Assembly (NCBI RefSeq): GCF_032118995.1
Contig: NC_092667.1
Span: 1,790,931-1,854,930 of the forward strand
Length of the DNA stretch: 64,000 bases
Origin: Asterias amurensis
Lineage: Eukaryota > Echinodermata > Asteroidea > Forcipulatida > Asteriidae
Direction: 5' to 3'
The position numbers and the translations under genes are program-made. Under the pieces are notes generated by a model. It was given only the letters and a program-made list of their open reading frames with translations, was not told the DNA's origin and did not search any database. Below, one piece after another: positions 33,593-64,000 of this stretch (position 1 is its first letter; each line of letters starts with the position of its first letter).

Positions 33593-34566
33593 GTGCTTTT
33601 AAAGGGAGGCTGCAGTGAATTCAAATAAAACAGTTAAAATTTTGCTGTAATTTATTTCTGATATATTGAACATCAATAAAATGTGTTTGTTTATTCCCGA
33701 CATTTATGACTTGCGTAATTAGCGAATAAGTCATGCCCCCCCCCCCTTTTATGGATTGTTACCGCCCCCCTACCATCGACGTCACGTCGGGAATTCAAAC
33801 ATATCGTCGGCAAAAAGAGTCTGGTCCCTTACTACACACGCCTAGGTACCAGGCCACACAGTGCACATGTCTCTATATATGCACACAGCCAGGGGGCCTG
33901 ACGGCTTGGGTTACCGACATGACGCCACGTTTATGCAAATGAAGGCTCCCTTTTAGGGGTGGGGTGGGTTCCCCTAATCTCTTGAAAACCATTTTAAAAT
34001 ACTTGCGTATTTAATGAAACAATAAAAAAAAAGATTTCAGGTTTAAAAAGTCATGTTTAATCGTTTAAATGAATAAAAACACACTGCAGCCACCCTTTAA
34101 ATTGCAATGTGCACATTTGTATCGCAGTACATTCTACAATGTACTTAAGTTTCAATTCATTAATGAAACTTACATGTAGAGGCCATTGATCCTGCTTTAC
34201 TCGCGTCAAGTGCTTAATAGTTAATAACTGTACACATAGCAAAGTTAATTGATTATTTATTGCATCTTTAAATTAATTACAAACAAATGTATACGTACGC
34301 ACATACAATTCGCAACTGCATAGTTTACATACGTGTCCAATTACACTGTATAGCATTGCATGCGAAAGGCTCTGCATTGTACATGTATGTGTGTACAATG
34401 TATGTTAGTTGCATATGTACGATTCCTCCTACACCACACTTGGCGGTATAATTAGGCCTACTATAGCCCTACCAAATTGAAATGTTATAATGCAACTGAC
34501 AAATGTGCACTGCATACATTACTGTATCGAGTACTTCATTGTACACAATAATACACAGTGTGGACA
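33593..34566. other. No gene seen
   Basis: Low-complexity TACATGTA-rich stretch at 34280-34420; nothing else. Confidence 0.4.
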
Positions 34567-34948
34567 TTAAAGCCATTTTTTTTACACTTCGGAACAGAAA
34601 AAAAAAAAAAAAAGTTCACAGATTTACAAATAATTTACAGGGTTTACAGAAGGTAATGGTGTAAGACTTCTCTTGAAATATTATTCCATGAAATGCTTTA
34701 CTTTTCGAGAAAACATTAAAACAATTATCAATTCTCGTTGTTGAGAATTACGGATTTATTTTAAGCACATGTCATGACACGGCGAAACGTGCGGAAACAA
34801 GGGTGGGTTTTCCCCGTTATTTTCTCCCGACTCCGATGACCGATTGAGCCTAAATTTTCACAGGTTTGTTATTTTTTATATCAGTTATGATACACAAAGT
34901 GTGGGCCTTTGGACAATACTGTTTACCGAACATGTCCAATGGCTTTAA
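34567..34948. mobile_element. MITE family B copy
   Basis: TTAAAGCCAT at the left, ATGGCTTTAA at the right, both with TTAA. Interior: GAATTACGGATTTATTT, CATGTCATGACACGGCG, CCGATGACCGATTGAGCC. It is followed at once by a truncated family A end (GGCAGTG). Confidence 0.8.
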
Positions 34949-34961
34949 AGGCAGTGATTAC

Positions 34962-35385
34962 AGTATTAAAGAGACACGTCACAACTTTGGTTCCACAAAA
35001 TTGCGGACAGTGTTAGTTCATGAAATAAAAGGAAAATCACACACTTTCGAGGTAGACCTATACGTGTACCATGTACAAATGTACAGTAAAAAGTACAGTG
35101 TGAATATGACCTGTAGTATTAAAGGTACACGTCCTAACATTTGTTCCACAAAATTGCGGGCTGTTTTAGTTCATGAAGTAAAATAAAAATCACACACTTT
35201 CGAGGTAAACCTATACACCTTGTACATATACATGTACATGTACAAATTATGTAAAGTAAAAAGTACAGTGTGAACATGACCATAGTTTTAAAGGGACACG
35301 TCACAACTTTGGTTCCACAAAATTGCGGACTGTTGAGGTTCACAAAGTAAAAGGAAAACCACACACTTTCGATGAGGAATATTTC
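34962..35385. repeat. Tandem array of about 155-165 bp, 2.6 copies
   Basis: Units begin at about 34965, 35118 and 35286 with ACACGTCACAACTTTGGTTC-like sequence, then CCACAAAATTGCGGAC and CACACACTTTCGA. Non-coding. Confidence 0.75.
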
Positions 35386-36519
35386 TACTTCTTCCCTCAT
35401 GGTGAGTGCACAGTACACCATCTGTTGTTGTTGTGTGCACGCGAGGGTGTGAATGTCTAATCAGTGCAGCTGGGTGAACAGTGAACATGGAGTGGAGATG
35501 AACAGCTCAGGTCGGCTTAGTCGGAGCTGGATTTTCCACCGTGGTTAAAACTTGTGCTGATTATTATTAATATATTTTACGTGCAAAGAAAAAAAAATCT
35601 TTTTTCTCAGTTAATTCATGACAAACGCATTTTGTAGCCCAAAGCGCCCAATCAGAAGGCAGCGTGTACATTTAATTAAACAAAGTTTTATATGTACATG
35701 TCTGGCCTTGAAATACGTGTAACCCACGGCACCCACAGCACCCACAGCAATGCGCTGTTTCTTTTACCGCATGAGAGCACTCTCAAACATACTTGTATAA
35801 CTTCCGGAGGTACAAATTCATACGAAACACGAAAGACTGGAACACACCACCACAAACATACGGACCATAAAACCTGATTTGTCTTGCACAGTTTTAGTGT
35901 GGATTCTGTCACTTTAAAAACAGTTGTGGGTATATGTATACCCCCGGAAATGATAAAAATTCAGAGCCCCCTCATGGGGTCAATGGCACATTGATTTGGT
36001 GCCCTGTGTTTCTGCTGTGGTGCCCTTTGCAATGTCCCAATACAAATTTACATTTTCCTCATAGAGGTGCCCCTTTTCTAGAGGAAAATTGCTTTGCCCT
36101 TCATTAGAGCCAAGTTCAAGGCCTGTTACTTGCCATCTGATAATACACAGTACAAAGTAATTGAGCCATTGGAAATTAAGCTGAACTGTCAAAGGAGGCT
36201 GACTGCATGTACATGTAAGGATGATAAATGTTTGTACATGTACTCTTCTAATTTGATACTATGGGTTAATGATAAAAAACTACTGATAGCAACATAATTA
36301 GCAGTAATAGTATACTGTGCATTCACCTCCGTAAATTGTAGCCCTTGAATTACAGTGTACATGAACCTGGTGGTGGTAGTATCTGTCTACATGCCTTGAC
36401 ACTTGTGTCCATGCATTTAAGCCATTTTGTTTGCATATAAATGCAACAATTTGTATCGGGGATAAAGAATAATATCGTTAGTTTTACCATACATTTCTAA
36501 GTCCTGCAGGAAAAAGTCC
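35386..36519. other. No gene seen; one GAGGGCAAGGCC-family fragment
   Basis: The fragment at 35990-36125 contains GAGGTGCCCCTTTTCTAGAG and GAGCCAAGTTCAAGGCCT, shared with 59970-60030. Otherwise nothing. Confidence 0.4.
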
Positions 36520-36896
36520 TTAAAGCCATTGGACCCTTTCGGTTCAGAAAAAAAAAAAAAAAAAGGTCACAGATTTACAAATAACTTACAGGGTTTACAG
36601 AAGGCAATGGTGAAAGACTTCTCTTGAAATATTATTCCATGAAATGCTTTCCTTTTTGAGAAAACAGCAAAACAATATAAATTCTCGTTAACGAGAATTA
36701 CGGATTTATTTGAAACACATGTCATGACACGGCGAAACGCGCGGAAACAAGGGTGGGTTTTTCCGTTGTTATCTCCCGACTCCGATGACCGATTGAGCCT
36801 AAATTTTCACAGGTTTGTTATTTTATATAGAAGTTGTGGTACACAAAGTGTGGGCCTTGGACAACACTGTTTACCGAAAGGGTCCAATGGCTTTAA
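36520..36896. mobile_element. MITE family B copy
   Basis: TTAAAGCCATTGGACCCTTT at the left, AAAGGGTCCAATGGCTTTAA at the right; TTAA at both ends. Confidence 0.85.
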
Positions 36897-37767
36897 AATG
36901 GGTCTATTGTTGTTATTATTATTATTTTTGTTTTATTTGCCATAACAGTACAAAACAAAATACATTGACAATATACCCCGAGATGGGCAAGGGACAACAT
37001 AAGCAAATGATCCGTAGATCTGTTGTCTATGTTTTTTCCTGTTGGGGGTGTTGTTGTTGTTTTCACTTGGGTCCAACAATTTTGCATAGGAAAATATTTA
37101 GCCTGCTGTAAGCTTGCTAAAAACTAAGTCGCAAAATCGTGCTGGTTTTTGAGCAGCAACTGGGTGTGTAGCATTTTTGCTTTGCTGTACAATGGAAATT
37201 GTCACTGCATTGAGTATAATGCAGTGCTTATCACAAATCAAATGATAAAACTAAAAATAGTGTTAGCTATCATTGAATGCAAATTTTTACATTTGCAGAG
37301 TTTTACATACTGAACTATTTGATTTATCTATTTTTATATGTAATGCGAACAGCTGCTATTCATACTGATATAACTGGTTTCCATAACGGGGCAAGCTTGG
37401 TGGTTAACACTAACTTACAGTGTATGGTTTGTTCATGAATGCAGGGGTCACGGGTTCAAATGCCACTTGAGTAGTTTACTTATTGTACGTGTCTACATGG
37501 GTTTTGTCCTCAGCACTGTGGAAACCACTAAGTATACAGTTGTTTGTTGTAGGCCTACTGGTCAGTGAAGGAAAAAACCCAAATTTACTAAATATGTAAT
37601 GTTCATCTCTGTGTTCATGCATGCATTAGAAAACAGTCCTGCAGCTGAGGCAGTGTTTAAATTGGCGGCTACGGCTTTGCCTATATATGGAAAGATTTCC
37701 GCATCACGCGTTAGGGTGTAGGTAACCTTAGCAACACCCCCTTAGCAATTTCTTGTTATGACATGTA
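36897..37767. other. SINE-like fragment and spacer
   Basis: A tRNA-like segment with B box GGTTCAAATGCC at about 37455 suggests a SINE head near 37390-37480. ATGGGCAAGGGACAACATAA (36981) resembles 50698-50715. No gene. Confidence 0.35.
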
Positions 37768-38073
37768 TGAAATGCATATATATGGTTAGAAAGATATTTT
37801 AAAAGTAGAATATAATGATCCACACAAGTATTTCTCAAAATTGCACGGTATTCCTTTTACATAAAAAAAAAAACACGGTCGGTCGTTTATAAATGGCCGA
37901 CCGTGCTAGTCGACGAGGTTAAAACAAAACCACGCAATTTCGAGGCATATTTGTGTGGATCATTGTATTCTACTTAAACAACATCTTTCTACCCATATCC
38001 ATTTTATAACAAACGGTTACAGAAAGCTTTTCAAAGATCAACTCGACCAATCCAAGGCAACGTGGACCTTTAA
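37768..38073. mobile_element. Foldback element, family F, second copy
   Basis: CATATATATGGTTAGAAAGA, GGTCGTTTATAAATGGCCGA and CCAAGGCAACGTGG, ending CTTTAA. The left tip is lost. Confidence 0.7.
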
Positions 38074-39392
38074 GGACACCTAGTTTAGAATAAAGATGAA
38101 ATTGACAATTGACCGAAATGAAGTGAGCATTTTCTAGATTAGGTTCACCATTCATTCAAAAGATTTTCGTGGAATATCAAGGATGAGTGATTGGCTGTTT
38201 CCAGTCCCCAGACATGCCAGATTAGCTTCAGAATTCTCGTTCTTGTCACAGCTTTCATTTTAAATTTAAAACTAATTACATTGGGGGGAGGGGAGGTTAT
38301 TATGTTGGAGGAAACTTCTTACTGTAGTGTAAAATTGTAGTACTAAATATGCATACATGGGCTGTAGTCAATGAATGTTAAAGATTTCTTGGCCTGTTTT
38401 TTTAGCAAAAATATGTTTCTCATTAAAATAGTTAAAATTCATAATTATAATGAAAAGAAGAATAACACATGTGCATGTATAATGTGCACATACCAAAGGT
38501 GCTCAAAGCACTGTAACAATAAAACAAAACGGAAAGAGACAACACAAAAGAAGAAAAGAAACATCAGAAGAAAAAACAAAAAATACCTTTGACTTGAGGT
38601 GTATTTTGAGAAACTTTTTGAAAAAGTGAACATTGAGATTACATTCTTATGGATTTTAATTTGAAGGGGAAGCTGAGAATGGTATGTGCTGATTTAGTAC
38701 ACGCACGCCCTGGAGATGTGTGCATGCTTTTTGAAGAATTTGATATGACTCGTGCGCTGTGCTGCCGCTGCATGCCAACTCTCAGTATTTAACCCGGGTT
38801 TTGGAGGGCAAAACTGCCAACTCCGAGATTCAAGCAGCTCATTTGAGTTTTTAAAAATGCTCTTGTTAATTTAAAAGGAGCGTTTTTTTTTTTGCTCTCC
38901 TCGGAAAACATTATGGAGTGCGGAGGAGCACGAGCGCGATCATGGTCCTTTTAAATAAAGGCCTGCGTAAATGGTGATGGGTAATTTGAGATTGAAAGAC
39001 TGGAATCGTTGAGTTGTTATGGATCTTACTGCATAGTGTTGGATGTTGTTCATTGACAATGCAGATATTTCACATAAACTGTGTCAACTGTGCACACATT
39101 GACACCAGAGCAAATCACACTCGACAAATATGCAATTAGATTTATCACAGTGGTAACACACATCGATGTAAGGGTAAAAACCAAAATTAATATTCTTTAT
39201 CCCAGATGCAAACTTAACATCTCTTATAGATTTACATGTATCACAATAGTCTTTATTGCATGGAGGAAGAACTACAGAAGCAAGAATGGTGTTGGTACAT
39301 TTAAGTGCAGAAGTCGGCGGTAAGCAGAGCCATGAAATTTTGCCCCAGACATAACAGGACAAAAGACTATGACAATTCTACAAGAATTGGGT
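38074..39392. other. Intergenic with a short SINE fragment
   Basis: The SINE body at 39140-39235 (ACACACATCGATGTAAGGGT, AATATTCTTTATCCCAGATG) and a family D end at 39309-39345. No gene. Confidence 0.45.
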
Positions 39393-39690
39393 GGCATGCG
39401 TAAAGCACTTGCCTCTTACCAAGGTGACCCGGGTTTGATTGCCGGCCAGGGCCGTGTGAGATGAGTTGTGCGTTCGTTCTCTGCTGTGCCACGAGGGTTT
39501 TCCCGCCCATCCGGTTTTCCTCCCTCGGGAAAAATCAAACACTTTCGATCTTGGCTGTGCTCCGTGGTCATAATGGGTTGGGTGGTCATAATGGCAGCCA
39601 ATGGTGCCCATGCATACATGTACCTGCTTTTCAAACACGTTGTAGCTGCCTCCTTCACAATTCAGCTCTTGGCTGCAAGTAAGGATGATT
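39393..39690 (+). repeat. tRNA-derived SINE, second family
   Basis: GGTGGCATGCGTAAAGCACT (A-box region) and GGGTTTGATTGCC (B box), then TGCTGTGCCACGAGGGTTTT and CCGGTTTTCCTCCCTCGGG. No acceptor stem. Confidence 0.55.
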
Positions 39691-39851
39691 AGCCCTCAAA
39701 TAAGTCCACATCACGTAACTTTTGAACAGTAGAAGATGACAGCATAATAAAACAAAGCCCATACTGTACGTCTACAAACATGTGCATGCAATATGGAGGA
39801 GTAAATCATTCTTTCCTATTCTCTTTGTCAATGTAGTCTGAACATTTCAAG

Positions 39852-63779
<23,928 letters not shown>

Positions 63780-63787
63780 TGAACATA

Positions 63788-64000
63788 TATTCATAAATAC
63801 CTAAGACAGTTTATCCTTTCTGATTGGTCGAGAGGGCATCGCGAGGGGGTGTTTGAAAGGATGATACAACACCAGTAAAAAGTGGTGAAACATGGGCATG
63901 ACACGCGAGCTTGCACCTGTGCTTATAAGACAGTTTCTTCATTCCTATTGGTCGAGAGCACCGGCTGGAACAGTTGTGCAACATCACGCGATACACGCGA
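63788..64000. mobile_element. Repeat family E, runs off the window
   Basis: ATAAATACCTAAGACAGTTT, TGATTGGTCGAGAGGGCATC and TTCCTATTGGTCGAGAGCAC, the reverse complement of 31745-32135. It begins about 20 bp after the exon 15 donor. Confidence 0.65.

Overview
The window is animal nuclear DNA. Its genes are split by GT-AG introns, and AT-rich intergenic space is packed with short inverted-repeat transposons and tRNA-derived SINEs. The gene content (a tandem array of small secreted C-type lectins plus a FAM135 gene) and the density of short repeats suggest a marine deuterostome, most likely an echinoderm. That placement is inference from content and style; no species-diagnostic sequence was identified.

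Left part (about 1-25,850, minus strand): four tandem two-exon genes for small secreted C-type lectins (353-3674, 10223-11584, 15468-18128, 23404-24678). All share one architecture. Exon 1 carries a signal peptide and the N-terminal half of the lectin fold, and ends at a phase-1 intron. Exon 2 carries the sugar-binding loop and the last cysteines. The loop tripeptide differs between copies (QPY, EPN, EPN, QPD), so the array looks like a set of paralogues diverging in ligand. A shared promoter (TATA-like box about 35-45 bp before the ATG, and an upstream block with an AP-1-like TGAGTCA) precedes each gene. It also survives as orphan relics at about 4524, 20100 and 25733. One gene has an extra truncated 3' exon in its intron and has lost its ancestral stop.

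Middle (about 25,850-39,800): no convincing protein gene. It holds a hAT-type element with perfect 8-bp target duplications, long palindromes, several TTAA-flanked MITE families, SINEs, a 28-base G run and short tandem arrays.

Right part (39,852 to beyond 63,768, plus strand): fifteen coding exons of a FAM135A/B orthologue, running off the window before the end of the C-terminal lipase-like domain. All exon phases close (about 1,111 residues encoded here), with the N-terminal conserved region, a 1.5-kb serine-rich exon, and an alpha/beta-hydrolase domain with VHGLDG and GHSLG. The introns hold most of the notable repeats: a 129-bp tandem array that copies the 3' end of coding exon 9, a G-rich 21-bp minisatellite, an 85-bp array, a 17-bp array, and many MITEs.

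I did not find an obviously new multi-gene system. The strongest unusual items are the diversifying lectin array with relic promoters, the exon-derived 129-bp array in FAM135, and several near-perfect palindromic insertions. No LTR, capsid- or envelope-bearing element was recognised.
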